Shown in pieces: positions 32,801 to 40,777 of a stretch of DNA of 64,000 nucleotides. Position numbers and translations under genes: made by a program. Where the stretch lies: assembly GCF_013359685.1 (NCBI RefSeq), contig NZ_JABFMV010000013.1, forward strand, positions 1 through 64,000, read 5' to 3'. Each line of letters opens with the position of its first letter. The first letter of the stretch is position 1. This stretch comes from Leifsonia sp. C5G2 (lineage in GTDB: Bacteria > Actinomycetota > Actinomycetes > Actinomycetales > Microbacteriaceae). The notes beneath the pieces are model-generated. The model saw only the letters and a list, made by a program, of their open reading frames with translations, made no database searches and was not told the origin of the DNA.

Positions 32801-34613
32801 CGGCGAGGAGGTCGCAGCCACGCCGCACGCCGATCGCGAGACCGCCTCCGCGCATCTGGCGACGCTGGTCGACACCCGCCGGGCCCTCGTGGTGACGATC
32901 GCGGGTGTGGAGCGGTTCGCCGCGATCGAGGACGCGAGCCGCCTGCGCGACGCGCTCGGGGTCCCGCTCCCGATCGGTGTGCCCGTCGCGTTCATCGAGC
33001 CGGTCGACGACCCGCTGGGCGACCTGGTGAGCCGCTTCGCCCGCACGCACGGCCCGTTCGAGACCGCCGAAATCGCCTCGCGGTTCGGGCTCGGGCCCGC
33101 GATCGTGCACGACGCCCTGCGTCGGCTTGCCCGGGACGGGCGCGTCGTGGAGGGCGAGTTCCGTCCGCACGCGCACGGCAGCGAGTGGAGCGACGCCGAG
33201 GTGCTCCGGCGGCTGCGGCGGATGTCGCTCGCGGCGCTCCGCCACGAGGTCGAGCCGGTCGACACGAGCACCTACGGACGGTTCCTGCCCGAGTGGCAGC
33301 ATGTCGGCTCCACGCTGCGCGGGGTGGATGCGGTCGCCTCCGTGATCGAGCAGCTGGCCGGCGCGCGCATTCCCGCGTCCGCCTGGGAGTCGCTCGTGCT
33401 GCCGAGCCGCGTCTCCGACTACAGCCCGGCCATGCTCGACGAGCTGACCGCGACGGGCGAGGTCATCTGGGCCGGCGACGGCAGCCTGCCCGGCGACGAC
33501 GGCTGGATCAGCCTGCACCTCGCCGACAGCGCCCCGCTGACGCTCGCACCGCCGTCCGATCACGAACCCGACGAACTGCAGCGCGGCATCCTGGAGGCTC
33601 TCGGACGGGGCGGCGGATACTTCTTCCGGCAGCTGTCCGACGCGCTCGGGGCCGAGCGCGGCTCGGCGATCGACGACGCCGAGCTCGTCACCGCGCTCTG
33701 GGACCTGGTCTGGGCCGGACGCGTGACCAACGACACCCTGGCTCCGCTGCGCACGCTCACGGCCGGCGGCTCCGGAGCCCACAAGCGTCCGCGGCAGCCG
33801 ACCAGGGCCAGGATGTACCGCGGGCGGGCGGCCACGCGCTCGGCGATGGTGACGCGGATGGGACCGCCCACGGTCGCGGGCCGCTGGTCGCTGCTCCCCG
33901 AGCGCGACCTCGACTCGACGGTCCGCGCCCACGGGCAGGCCGAGACCTTGCTCGACCGGTACGGCGTCGTCACCCGCGGTTCGGTCATGAACGAGGGCAC
34001 TCCGGGAGGATTCGCCCTCGCCTACAAGGTGCTCAGCGGGTTCGAGGAGACCGGCCGGGCCCGGCGCGGGTACTTCATCGAGACCCTCGGCGCCGCCCAG
34101 TTCGCGAGCGGTGCGACAGTGGATCGGCTGCGCTCGTACGCACGCGACCACACCCAGCAGCGCCCGTTCGAGGCGGTGGCGCTCGCGGCCACCGACCCCG
34201 CCAACCCGTACGGCGCCGCTCTGCCGTGGCCGGCGGTGCCCGGCGAGGGCGGAACCGGCCATCGGCCGGGGCGCAAGGCCGGCGCCCTCGTGGTGCTGGT
34301 CGACGGCGAGCTCGCCCTCTACGTCGAGCGCGGCGGCAAGAGCCTGCTCAGCTTCGTCCCCCGTTCCGGCCCCACCGCCGGTTCCGGCACCGATGCGGCG
34401 TCGCAACCGGCTGCCGAGCCGACCGACACCGACGCCCCCGAGGTGCTCTCCGCCGCCTCGCGCGCCCTCGCCGCGCTGGTCACCGGACGCCGGGTGGACA
34501 AGCTCGCGGTCGAGACCGTGAACGGCGGCTTCGTGCTCGGCTCACCACTCGGCGACGCGCTGTCCGAGGCGGGCTTCCTCGCCACGCCTCGCGGGCTGAG
34601 GCTGCGCGGATGA
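29838..34613 (+). CDS. lhr: Lhr-family ATP-dependent helicase (long form)
   Basis: The 1591-residue helicase has two RecA domains with Walker A (APTGSGKT) and DEVH (VIVDEVHAV), then SSLELGIDMGAVDLVVQ and the motif VI region QRVGRAGHQVGE. The Lhr winged-helix/beta-barrel core and the large C-terminal part of long actinobacterial Lhr follow. Lhr unwinds DNA:RNA and DNA duplexes in repair. GTG at 29838 is preferred because AGGA lies seven bases before it and the extension to 29778 is not conserved-looking. A Nei glycosylase gene follows by 30 bases, supporting a repair role. Confidence 0.95.
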   Translation: MSEVLDRFSPATREWFRGAFAAPTAAQQGAWEAISHGKHALVIAPTGSGKTLASFLWAIDRLATDPRPAEAKAGTRVLYISPLKALGVDVERNLRAPLVGVTQTAKRLGAEPPHVSVGVRSGDTPASDRRALLSNPPDILITTPESLFLMLTSQARETLAGVETVIVDEVHAVASTKRGAHLALSLERLDALLERPAQRIGLSATVRPPEEVARFLAGNAPVEVVAPPAGKRFDLRVVVPVEDMSELGTSTYASENPGDGSPPQAGSIWPHVEEAIVDRVLENRSTIVFANSRRLAERLTARFNEIYEERVLGGAVDTSASDTDAPRRAPAELMGGSGQTRGSQAVADAETLVLARAHHGSVSKEQRALIEDDLKTGRLRCVVATSSLELGIDMGAVDLVVQVEAPPSVASGLQRVGRAGHQVGEISRGVVFPKHRADLIHSAVATERMTAGLIESLRVPANPLDILAQQTVAATALEPIDADDWFDIVRRSAPFSTLPRSAYDATLDLLAGRYPSDEFAELRPRIVWDRDTGVITGRPGAQRLAVTSGGTIPDRGLFGVYMVGEKASRVGELDEEMVYESRVGDVFALGSTSWRIQEITHDRVLVTPAFGEPGRLPFWKGDGIGRPAELGRAVGAFTRELSSASPADAELRCVEAGLDAWATSNLLAFLREQKEATGHVPTDKTLVVERFRDELGDWRVVLHSPFGMQVHSPWALAVQARVRERYGIDAGAMAADDGIVVRIPDTEAQPPGGELFVFEPAELDELVTAEVGGSALFASRFRESAARALLLPKYNPGKRSPLWQQRQKAAQLLDVARKYPSFPIILETIREVLQDVYDLGALTDVAKQIEQRSIRLVEAATETASPFARSLLFGYVAAFMYEGDSPLAERRAAALSLDAGLLAELLGRAELRELLDPAVIERVELQLQRLAPERRVRGVEGVADLLRLLGPLSVDEVAERLEADGAAAIAAASVTAAASVDEAASTPDGEEVAATPHADRETASAHLATLVDTRRALVVTIAGVERFAAIEDASRLRDALGVPLPIGVPVAFIEPVDDPLGDLVSRFARTHGPFETAEIASRFGLGPAIVHDALRRLARDGRVVEGEFRPHAHGSEWSDAEVLRRLRRMSLAALRHEVEPVDTSTYGRFLPEWQHVGSTLRGVDAVASVIEQLAGARIPASAWESLVLPSRVSDYSPAMLDELTATGEVIWAGDGSLPGDDGWISLHLADSAPLTLAPPSDHEPDELQRGILEALGRGGGYFFRQLSDALGAERGSAIDDAELVTALWDLVWAGRVTNDTLAPLRTLTAGGSGAHKRPRQPTRARMYRGRAATRSAMVTRMGPPTVAGRWSLLPERDLDSTVRAHGQAETLLDRYGVVTRGSVMNEGTPGGFALAYKVLSGFEETGRARRGYFIETLGAAQFASGATVDRLRSYARDHTQQRPFEAVALAATDPANPYGAALPWPAVPGEGGTGHRPGRKAGALVVLVDGELALYVERGGKSLLSFVPRSGPTAGSGTDAASQPAAEPTDTDAPEVLSAASRALAALVTGRRVDKLAVETVNGGFVLGSPLGDALSEAGFLATPRGLRLRG

Positions 34614-34643
34614 CGGCGGCGAAACCGGCCTCGGGGCGCGAGC

Positions 34644-35420
34644 ATGCCTGAGGGCGACACCGTCTATCAGGCGGCACAGCGGCTCCACCGCGCGCTCGCC
34701 GGGCAGGTCCTGACGACGACCGACTTCCGGGTGCCGAAGTATGCGACGGTGGACCTCTCCGGGGAGCGGATGGACGAGGTGGTGAGCCGCGGCAAGCACC
34801 TGCTGATGCACGTCGGCGACCAGACCATCCACAGCCACCTGAAGATGGAGGGTTCGTGGGAGGTGTACCCGCCGGGCGGCCGCTGGCGGCATCCCGGCTA
34901 CCAGGCGCGAGCGGTGCTCACCACCGAGGGCGCGCAGGCCGTGGGCTTCCAGCTCGGGATCCTGGAGGTGCTGCCGCGCGAGCGGGAAGACGAGGTCGTC
35001 GGCCACCTCGGACCCGACCTGCTCGGGCCGGACTGGGACGCCGGGGAAGCCCTGCGGCGGCTCGCCGAGCATCCGGACGCGCCGATCGCCGTCGCCCTGC
35101 TCGACCAGCGCAACCTCGCCGGGCTCGGCAACGTCTACGCCAACGAGCTCTGCTTCCTGCGCGGGATGCTGCCCACCCGGCCGGTGCGCGAGGTCGACCT
35201 GCCCGCGGCGGTCGACCTCGGTCTCCGCCTCATCACGGCGAACCGCGACCGCACGGTGCGGGTCACCACCGGGGACACCCGACGCGGACGGAACACCTGG
35301 GTCTACGGACGGCGCGGCCAGCCGTGCCGGCGATGCGGCACGGCCATCCGCTCGTCGTCGCTCGGGCGCACCGAGCTGGAGGAGCGGGTGACGTACTACT
35401 GCCCGGTCTGCCAGACGTAG
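34644..35420 (+). CDS. nei: Fpg/Nei family DNA glycosylase (Nei-like)
   Basis: The 258-residue glycosylase starts with MPEGDTV, placing the catalytic Pro2 and Glu3 correctly, and has the conserved Lys in SRGKHLLM, the helix-two-turn-helix region NLAGLGNVYANE and a C-terminal four-Cys zinc finger (CRRCG then CPVC). It excises oxidised bases and cleaves the strand. It follows lhr by 30 bases, probably in the same transcript. This pairing is common in actinobacteria. Confidence 0.94.
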   Translation: MPEGDTVYQAAQRLHRALAGQVLTTTDFRVPKYATVDLSGERMDEVVSRGKHLLMHVGDQTIHSHLKMEGSWEVYPPGGRWRHPGYQARAVLTTEGAQAVGFQLGILEVLPREREDEVVGHLGPDLLGPDWDAGEALRRLAEHPDAPIAVALLDQRNLAGLGNVYANELCFLRGMLPTRPVREVDLPAAVDLGLRLITANRDRTVRVTTGDTRRGRNTWVYGRRGQPCRRCGTAIRSSSLGRTELEERVTYYCPVCQT

Positions 35421-35439
35421 CGAAGCCGGCAGACCGGGC
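35401..35439. terminator. Hairpin terminator after nei
   Basis: GCCCGGTCTGCC (35401-35412) pairs perfectly with GGCAGACCGGGC (35428-35439). The nei stop codon is in the 15-base loop. It can work in both directions between the convergent nei and FMN reductase genes. Confidence 0.75.
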
Positions 35440-35447
35440 AGGTCTCG

Positions 35448-35478
35448 CCCGGGCGCAGCGGTAGGCGCGGCGCCCGGG
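35448..35478 (-). terminator. Second hairpin, near FMN reductase 3' end
   Basis: CCCGGGCGC (35448-35456) pairs with GCGCCCGGG (35470-35478), nine bases past the reductase stop codon when read on the minus strand. With 35401-35439 it forms a double hairpin between the two convergent genes. Confidence 0.65.
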
Positions 35479-35486
35479 AAGCGGGA

Positions 35487-36086
35487 TCAGGCCGCGGCGT
35501 CGTCCTCGTCCTGCTCCTCGTCCGCGGCGGAGGCCGTGCGGACGGTGGCGAGGGCGGCGGACCACGACTCGAGCTGGTCGAACAGCGGGGTCAGCGCGGC
35601 CGTCTGCTGCTCGGTCGGCTTCAGCTGCCAGTTCTCGAAGTCGTGCGCGAGGCTCAGGCCCACGAAGGCGCTCACGGTCGCGACCTGGAGCTGCGACAGC
35701 ACGAGGCGGAGGTGCTCGACCGCGCGGGCACCGCCGAAGACGCCGTAGCTGACGAAACCGGCCGCCTTGTTGTACCACTCGGCGCCGACGTAGTCGATCG
35801 CGTTCTTGAGGGCGCCGGAGGTGCTGTGGTTGTACTCGGGGGTGACGAACAGGTAGCCGTCGAACTCGGCGATCTTCGCCGCCCAGGCCTTGGTGTGCTC
35901 ACCGGCATACTGCCCCATGGCGGCCGGCAGAGCCTCGTCGAGGTGCGGGAGGTCCCAGTCCTTCAGGTCGACGAGCTCGTACTCGACGTCCGTCCGCTTC
36001 GCAGCGTTCTCGTGCACCCAGCGGGCGACGGCCTCGCCGTTGCGACCGGGGCGCGTGCTCCCGATGATGATCGCGATCTTCGTCAT
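35487..36086 (-). CDS. NADPH-dependent FMN reductase
   Basis: The 199-residue flavodoxin-fold enzyme has the FMN-phosphate loop GSTRPGRNGEAVARWV (about residues 9-24) and the family motif TPEYNHSTSGALKNAIDYV (about residues 82-100). It reduces FMN, quinones or azo compounds with NADPH. The C-terminal tail is acidic (DEEQDEDD). A perfect dyad lies 15 bases upstream of the start and may be the operator for a stress regulator. Confidence 0.92.
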   Translation of the reverse strand: MTKIAIIIGSTRPGRNGEAVARWVHENAAKRTDVEYELVDLKDWDLPHLDEALPAAMGQYAGEHTKAWAAKIAEFDGYLFVTPEYNHSTSGALKNAIDYVGAEWYNKAAGFVSYGVFGGARAVEHLRLVLSQLQVATVSAFVGLSLAHDFENWQLKPTEQQTAALTPLFDQLESWSAALATVRTASAADEEQDEDDAAA

Positions 36087-36101
36087 GTCAGCCTTCCTTT
36101 T

Positions 36102-36115
36102 GATGACGTGTCATC
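36102..36115. promoter_or_regulatory. 14-bp dyad upstream of FMN reductase
   Basis: GATGAC and GTCATC are perfect inverted arms around GT, lying between the divergent FMN reductase and membrane-protein genes. The position fits an operator controlling the reductase, the nearer gene. Which protein binds is unknown; the MarR gene 640 bases away is one option. Confidence 0.45.
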
Positions 36116-36172
36116 CAACGCGAACGCCGTCCGCGCGTCGATCATTCCCGGCCCTCCCGCTAGGCTCGCGGC

Positions 36173-36718
36173 ATGTCCGACGAGCGCCTCCACCGCAACG
36201 ACGACACGCATCTCCCGCCCGACGCGACGGAGGAGCAACGCCGTGAGGCCGGGGACCGCCTGCGCGAGCGGATCTATGTCACCTTCACCACGCTGGCCAT
36301 CCTGATGGCGACGAACGCGCACGGCGACGCCCTCGACTCCCCCGGCATCCTGTGGACGCTGGTCGTCTCGGTCGTCGGCGTGCTGCTCGCGGGCCTCGCG
36401 TCCGACCTCGTCTCGCACATGATCGCGCACAGCACCCTGCCGTCGGTCCGGGAGTTCCGGCACATGGTCGCAGTGTCGTCGCGGGCGCTCGGCGTGCTGG
36501 TCGTCCCGCTGATCAGCATCGGGCTCGCTGTGTTCGACGTCATCGAGGACCGCACCGGGCTCATCATCGCGATCGTCGCCCTCATCGCCTCGCTCGCCGT
36601 CATCGCACGGATCGCGGTGTCGCGCACCGGGCTCTCCGGGTGGCGGCAGCTCGCGGTGCTGCTGGTGCTCGTCGCGCTCGGTGTACTGGTGGTGTTCCTG
36701 GAGTCGCTCGCCCACTGA
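36173..36718 (+). CDS. Four-helix integral membrane protein, unknown function
   Basis: The 181-residue protein has a charged N-terminus (about 35 residues), then about four hydrophobic segments (LWTLVVSVVGVLLAGL, ALGVLVVPLISIGLAVF, GLIIAIVALIASLAVI, LAVLLVLVALGVLVVFL). The family is not recognised with certainty. It precedes a MarR-type regulator by 38 bases on the same strand, so the two may be co-transcribed. Confidence 0.7.
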   Translation: MSDERLHRNDDTHLPPDATEEQRREAGDRLRERIYVTFTTLAILMATNAHGDALDSPGILWTLVVSVVGVLLAGLASDLVSHMIAHSTLPSVREFRHMVAVSSRALGVLVVPLISIGLAVFDVIEDRTGLIIAIVALIASLAVIARIAVSRTGLSGWRQLAVLLVLVALGVLVVFLESLAH

Positions 36719-36756
36719 GTCCGCCGCATCGCGGACCGGGCATGTCAGGATGGCTT

Positions 36757-37263
36757 ATGGCCACCGTGCGCACCCGACCGGACCCGCGGAAGCTGACGGA
36801 CGACGAACTGGAGCTGTTCCGCGCCTTCCACCTCATGCGCCGCGGATTCGACCGCACGCTGGACGCGCAGCTCCAGCACGACGACGGCATCTCCATCTCC
36901 GAACTGGAGGTGCTGATGGCGCTCGTGCGTTCGCCCGGCCGGCGGCTGCGGGTGCGCGACCTCGTCGAGTCGACCGGCTGGGAGAAGAGCCGGGTGTCGC
37001 ACCAGGTGACCAGGATGGCGTCCCGCGGCCTGGTCGAACGGCAGGAGTGCGCCGAGGACCGGCGAGCGACCTGGATCCACCTCACCGGCGAGGGCCGGCG
37101 GGTGGTCGTGCGGGCGCTGCCGAAGCATTCCGCGACGATCCGCCGCATCCTGTTCGACGCCCTCAGCACGGAGCAGCAGGACGCCCTTCTCGGGATCGCG
37201 AGGACGATGAACACGGCGATCTCCGACGAGGACTGCCCCGCGCCGGAGGACTGCGACGACTGA
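36757..37263 (+). CDS. MarR-family transcriptional regulator
   Basis: The 168-residue protein has a MarR winged helix: ISISELEVLMALVRSPGRRL, the recognition region GWEKSRVSHQVTRMASRGLV and the wing ERQECAEDRRATWIHLT. The tail is acidic with two Cys (EDCPAPEDCDD), which could be redox-sensitive. ATG at 36757 has AGGA six bases upstream. It probably controls itself or the membrane protein before it. Confidence 0.92.
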   Translation: MATVRTRPDPRKLTDDELELFRAFHLMRRGFDRTLDAQLQHDDGISISELEVLMALVRSPGRRLRVRDLVESTGWEKSRVSHQVTRMASRGLVERQECAEDRRATWIHLTGEGRRVVVRALPKHSATIRRILFDALSTEQQDALLGIARTMNTAISDEDCPAPEDCDD

Positions 37264-37426
37264 CCGCCGGGGTCTCTGGCGCCGCTGCGAGGGTGAGGGT
37301 TCTCACACGGGCGACGGCCGGTTCGGCGGCTCCCCGCTGGGAGGCCCTGGCGGAATTCCTGGCGATTCGTCGGGAACACGGCCCGAAACCAGCCGGTTCC
37401 AAGCCGTCGCCCCCTAGCGTTTCCGT

Positions 37427-39163
37427 GTGCGACGCCCGAACTTCCCCGCCTCCGGGCCCGGCGCCGACGGCAGCGACCAGCAGCCGCCGGCGACCGAGGT
37501 CTTCGGACGCGTGCCGCCCGCCGACCCGCGCCGACCCGTCCGCGCCACGAGGCCCGCCTCCGGCGTGCCGACGGGTGGCGGGGCGCACGCACCGTTCGAC
37601 CCGTTCGGGCTCGGCGGAGACGCTCCCGGCCTCGGCGGGGACGGCGCAGGGCGCAACGGCGGAGGCGGTCACGGCAGCGGAGGCGGTCACGGCGGCGGAG
37701 GCGGTCGCGGCGGGAACGACGGCACCGGCGGCGCGACGGGCCCGGGACGTGGCAAGCGCCCCGGCAAGCGGCGCCGCACGAAGCGGATCGTCGCCTGGAC
37801 GGCCGGCGCCCTCGCCGTGCTGCTGATCGTGGTCGGCGGCTACGCCGCATACAGCTACTTCCGGTTCGTCGGCGGCGTGAAGCACGTCGACGTCATCTCC
37901 AAGTCGGGCCACGACGTGGACGGCCAGGACCAGAACATCCTGCTCGTCGGCGACGACCATCGCCCCTCCGGCGCCACCCAGGCCGAGCTGGACCAGCTGA
38001 GCACCACCCAGGACGGCGGCGGCACGAACACGGACACGATGATGCTGCTGCACATCCCCGCCAACGGGAAGTCGGCCACGCTCATCTCGCTCCCTCGCGA
38101 TTCGTGGGTGGACGTGCCCGGCCACGGCATGAACAAGCTCAACGCGGCCTTCTCGCTGGGCGGCGGCGCGACCGACCCGACGGCGGGCGCCAAGCTGCTG
38201 ATCCAGACCGTACAGAACCTCACCGGCCTCAGCATCGACCACTACGTCCGCGTCTCCCTGCTCGGCTTCTACACGATCGCGCAGGCGCTCGGCCCCGTAC
38301 AGGTCTGCCTCAACGCCGCGGTCGACGACCCGTACTCGGGCGCGAACTTCCCGGCCGGCGTCTCGACTCTGGACGCCAAGCAGGCGCTGTCCTTCGTGCG
38401 CCAGCGTCACGGTCTCCCCCGCGGCGACCTGGACCGGGTGGTGCGCCAGCAGTACTTCCTCTCGGTCGAGGCGCACAAGTTCCTCTCTGCGGGGACGCTG
38501 CTGAACCCGGGCAAGCTGACCAAGGTGCTGGATGCGGTGAGCGGCTCGCTCGAGACCGACCCCGGCCTGAACTTCCTCCAGCTGGCCGGGCAGCTTCAGG
38601 GCCTGACCGGCGGCAAGATCCAGTCGGCGACCATCCCCATCTCCGGCACCCCGACGATCACGGTCGACGGCCAGGACCTGTCCATCGTCGAGGTCGACAC
38701 CGCGGCGATGCCCGCGTTCATCCAGAGCCTGATGGGCACCCCGAGCGCGTACGACAAGGCGACCGCGGCCAAGCCCGCGGACACGTCGGTCACCGTGCTG
38801 AACGGCGGCAGCGAGAACGGAGCGGCGACCACCGCGACCCAGACCCTCGCGGGCGCGGGCTTCCACACGGGCGCACCCGGCGACGCGAGTTCCCGGGCGA
38901 CCACGGTCATCCAGTACCCGTCGGGCAAGGAGGCGGAGGCCAAGGCGGTCGCGGCGTATCTTCCGGGCGCCTCGGTCCAGCAGACCTCCGATGTGAGCAC
39001 CGTCACCGTGGTCCTGGGCGAGGACGGCATCATGCCGGCCGCGCCGGGCGCCGGGGGCTCGGCCGGCGGAGGGAACGCGGGCAGCGGCGCCCCCGCGCCC
39101 GCTCCCTCTCCGACGCCGAGCGGCCCGGCGACCAACTACAGCGACAAGGTCTGCATCAACTAG
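37427..39163 (+). CDS. LytR-CpsA-Psr (LCP) family glycopolymer transferase
   Basis: The 578-residue protein has a cytoplasmic Gly/Pro-rich, basic N-terminus (about 120 residues), one membrane helix (AWTAGALAVLLIVVGGYAAY), the LCP domain (ILLVGDDHRP, TMMLLHIPAN, ISLPRDSWVDVPGHGMNKLNAAF, SFVRQRHGLPRGDLDRVVRQQ) and a C-terminal LytR_C domain. LCP enzymes attach wall glycopolymers to peptidoglycan outside the cell. It converges on the SGNH hydrolase gene with an 8-base overlap. Confidence 0.94.
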   Translation: MRRPNFPASGPGADGSDQQPPATEVFGRVPPADPRRPVRATRPASGVPTGGGAHAPFDPFGLGGDAPGLGGDGAGRNGGGGHGSGGGHGGGGGRGGNDGTGGATGPGRGKRPGKRRRTKRIVAWTAGALAVLLIVVGGYAAYSYFRFVGGVKHVDVISKSGHDVDGQDQNILLVGDDHRPSGATQAELDQLSTTQDGGGTNTDTMMLLHIPANGKSATLISLPRDSWVDVPGHGMNKLNAAFSLGGGATDPTAGAKLLIQTVQNLTGLSIDHYVRVSLLGFYTIAQALGPVQVCLNAAVDDPYSGANFPAGVSTLDAKQALSFVRQRHGLPRGDLDRVVRQQYFLSVEAHKFLSAGTLLNPGKLTKVLDAVSGSLETDPGLNFLQLAGQLQGLTGGKIQSATIPISGTPTITVDGQDLSIVEVDTAAMPAFIQSLMGTPSAYDKATAAKPADTSVTVLNGGSENGAATTATQTLAGAGFHTGAPGDASSRATTVIQYPSGKEAEAKAVAAYLPGASVQQTSDVSTVTVVLGEDGIMPAAPGAGGSAGGGNAGSGAPAPAPSPTPSGPATNYSDKVCIN

Positions 39164-40664
39164 ACAGGATCTGCTGGGCGCCGGTGGCGGTGACGTTGAG
39201 GACGACCGTGTCGCCCGGCCTCACAGTCACCGTCTGGTAGTAGACGCGGTACCCCGGTGCCGACGTGACCTGCAGGTAGTAGCCGCTTCCGCCCGTCACG
39301 TGGGCGGAGTACTTGCCGTTGATCCGCGCCGAGACGTCGGGCGTCGTGGCGAGCGTGTTGGTCGGCACCCAGATCTGCAGCTGGTACGAATCGCCGGAGG
39401 TGCGGACCAGCTGGCCGGTCACCCCTGCGAATGAGGCGGGGAGCGGCGTGAGCACCTGGCGCGTGCCGTTCTGGTAGACCTTCAGCTCGACCTGGTCGCC
39501 CGGGTTCACCGTGACCTTCTGCGAGTAGTAGCGGAAGTGCGCGGACCCCCTCCCGGACAGATCGAGGTAGTACCCGCTTCCGCCCTTCACGTTGGAGAGG
39601 TACTGGCCGTTCCTGGTCGCCGCGACATCCGGCATCGCGCCGGAGACTGCTGCCGGGACGACGTACTGGAGCAGGTAGTCGTTGTCGCCCGCCTGCGGGA
39701 TCAGCTGGCCGCGGATGCCCTGGAAGGCGGCGCGGGGGCTCAACGCCGAGGTGACGGTCTGACCGATCGCCTTCAGCCCCGCGGAGTTCGGATGGAACGA
39801 CTGCGGCGACGTGGAGAGACCCGTCAGCGTGAGCGGGGCGATGTGCGGCTCACCCGCGGCCGAGCACGAGGAGTTGTCCACCGTCGTGGCCATCTGCGAC
39901 ACGTAGTCGACGCCGGCGTACTGCGCGGCGAGCGCGAGCTTGCGGTCGAGCGCGCGCTGGACGGTGTTCATCCAGGCGAGGTCGCTGGTGACGAACGGGA
40001 AGCTCGCTCCCTGCTTGAGCGGCGCGAAGCACCCGCCCTCCGGGGTGTGGGACGCATCGGGCATGAGCGTCGGGTAGCCGACCACGACGATCTTCGCCGA
40101 CGTGTAGGTGCGACGGAGATCGTCGAGGGTGTCGAAGAGCACCGGACCGACCTCCCGTTCGAGCTTCGCCTGGACCGCGTCGACCCCGTCCACCGTGTGC
40201 TTGTCCTTGCACGTCGGCTGGTGGCTCGTGAGCGGTCCCGAGGCGGAGAGCGCGAGGCAGGAGGTCAGGATGGACGCGAAGCCGAGGTCGTTGCCGCCGA
40301 TCGTGATCGTGACCAGGGAGACGGAGTCGGCCGGAAGGCTCGCCTGCGGGGCGTGGCCCTTCGCCGAGGTCTGGAAGATGTCGCCGAGCACGGCCCCCGA
40401 GCACGTGTTGTCCGTCAGGGTCAGCCCCAGGCTCTGGGCCACCTGTGCCGGGTAGCCCGCGGGAGACTGCAGACAGGTCGGGTCGTCGCCCTTCGTCCCG
40501 TCGACCCCCTGGCCCGAGGCGTACGAGTCGCCGAGGGCGAGGTAGCCGTTCGGCGCGGCCGCCGCCGGCGTTCCGGTGAGCATCCCGATCGCGATCGCGG
40601 CCACCGCGCCCACGACGGCGAGCCGCATCCCACGACCTGTGCCGGCCGTGCGTGTTCTCTGCAT
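39156..40664 (-). CDS. Secreted SGNH/GDSL hydrolase with C-terminal beta domain
   Basis: The 502-residue protein has a Sec signal peptide (cut after about residue 37, in TPAAAA), the GDS block YLALGDSYASGQGV, Gly and Asn blocks (TITIGGNDLGF) and the catalytic Asp/His near FHPNSAGLKAIG. The last 180 residues hold two repeats of a beta domain (GSGYYLDLSG, GSGYYLQVTS) that may bind carbohydrate. It is probably an exported lipase or acetylesterase. GGAAGG is seven bases before the ATG. Confidence 0.9.
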   Translation of the reverse strand: MQRTRTAGTGRGMRLAVVGAVAAIAIGMLTGTPAAAAPNGYLALGDSYASGQGVDGTKGDDPTCLQSPAGYPAQVAQSLGLTLTDNTCSGAVLGDIFQTSAKGHAPQASLPADSVSLVTITIGGNDLGFASILTSCLALSASGPLTSHQPTCKDKHTVDGVDAVQAKLEREVGPVLFDTLDDLRRTYTSAKIVVVGYPTLMPDASHTPEGGCFAPLKQGASFPFVTSDLAWMNTVQRALDRKLALAAQYAGVDYVSQMATTVDNSSCSAAGEPHIAPLTLTGLSTSPQSFHPNSAGLKAIGQTVTSALSPRAAFQGIRGQLIPQAGDNDYLLQYVVPAAVSGAMPDVAATRNGQYLSNVKGGSGYYLDLSGRGSAHFRYYSQKVTVNPGDQVELKVYQNGTRQVLTPLPASFAGVTGQLVRTSGDSYQLQIWVPTNTLATTPDVSARINGKYSAHVTGGSGYYLQVTSAPGYRVYYQTVTVRPGDTVVLNVTATGAQQILSS

Positions 40665-40747
40665 GATCCATCCTTCCGTGGCGGCGCAGGAGAGGCGCCG
40701 TCACTGATGAAGACGGATGGACACGCGTTCGATAACGCGAATTCTCG

Positions 40748-40777
40748 AAAAAAGCCGTTCTCAGTCGAACAGCCGGC
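40748..40777 (-). terminator. T-rich terminator after poxB
   Basis: On the minus strand a GC hairpin (40754-40760 with parts of 40767-40777) is followed directly by TTTTTT (complement of 40748-40753). The poxB stop codon lies in the loop. A second small perfect hairpin (CGCGTT-CGAT-AACGCG, 40724-40739) lies between this and the SGNH gene. Confidence 0.65.

Noticed and set aside
27501-34406. 2301-codon minus-strand frame across lhr and its neighbours
   Set aside because: Only its last part (27501-28364) is a real gene, the hydrolase; the rest is antisense of lhr and the esterase.
40724-40739. Perfect CGCGTT-CGAT-AACGCG hairpin as a separate gene terminator
   Set aside because: It lies downstream of the T-run that already fits the poxB terminator and upstream of the SGNH gene; its role is unclear, so it is only noted.
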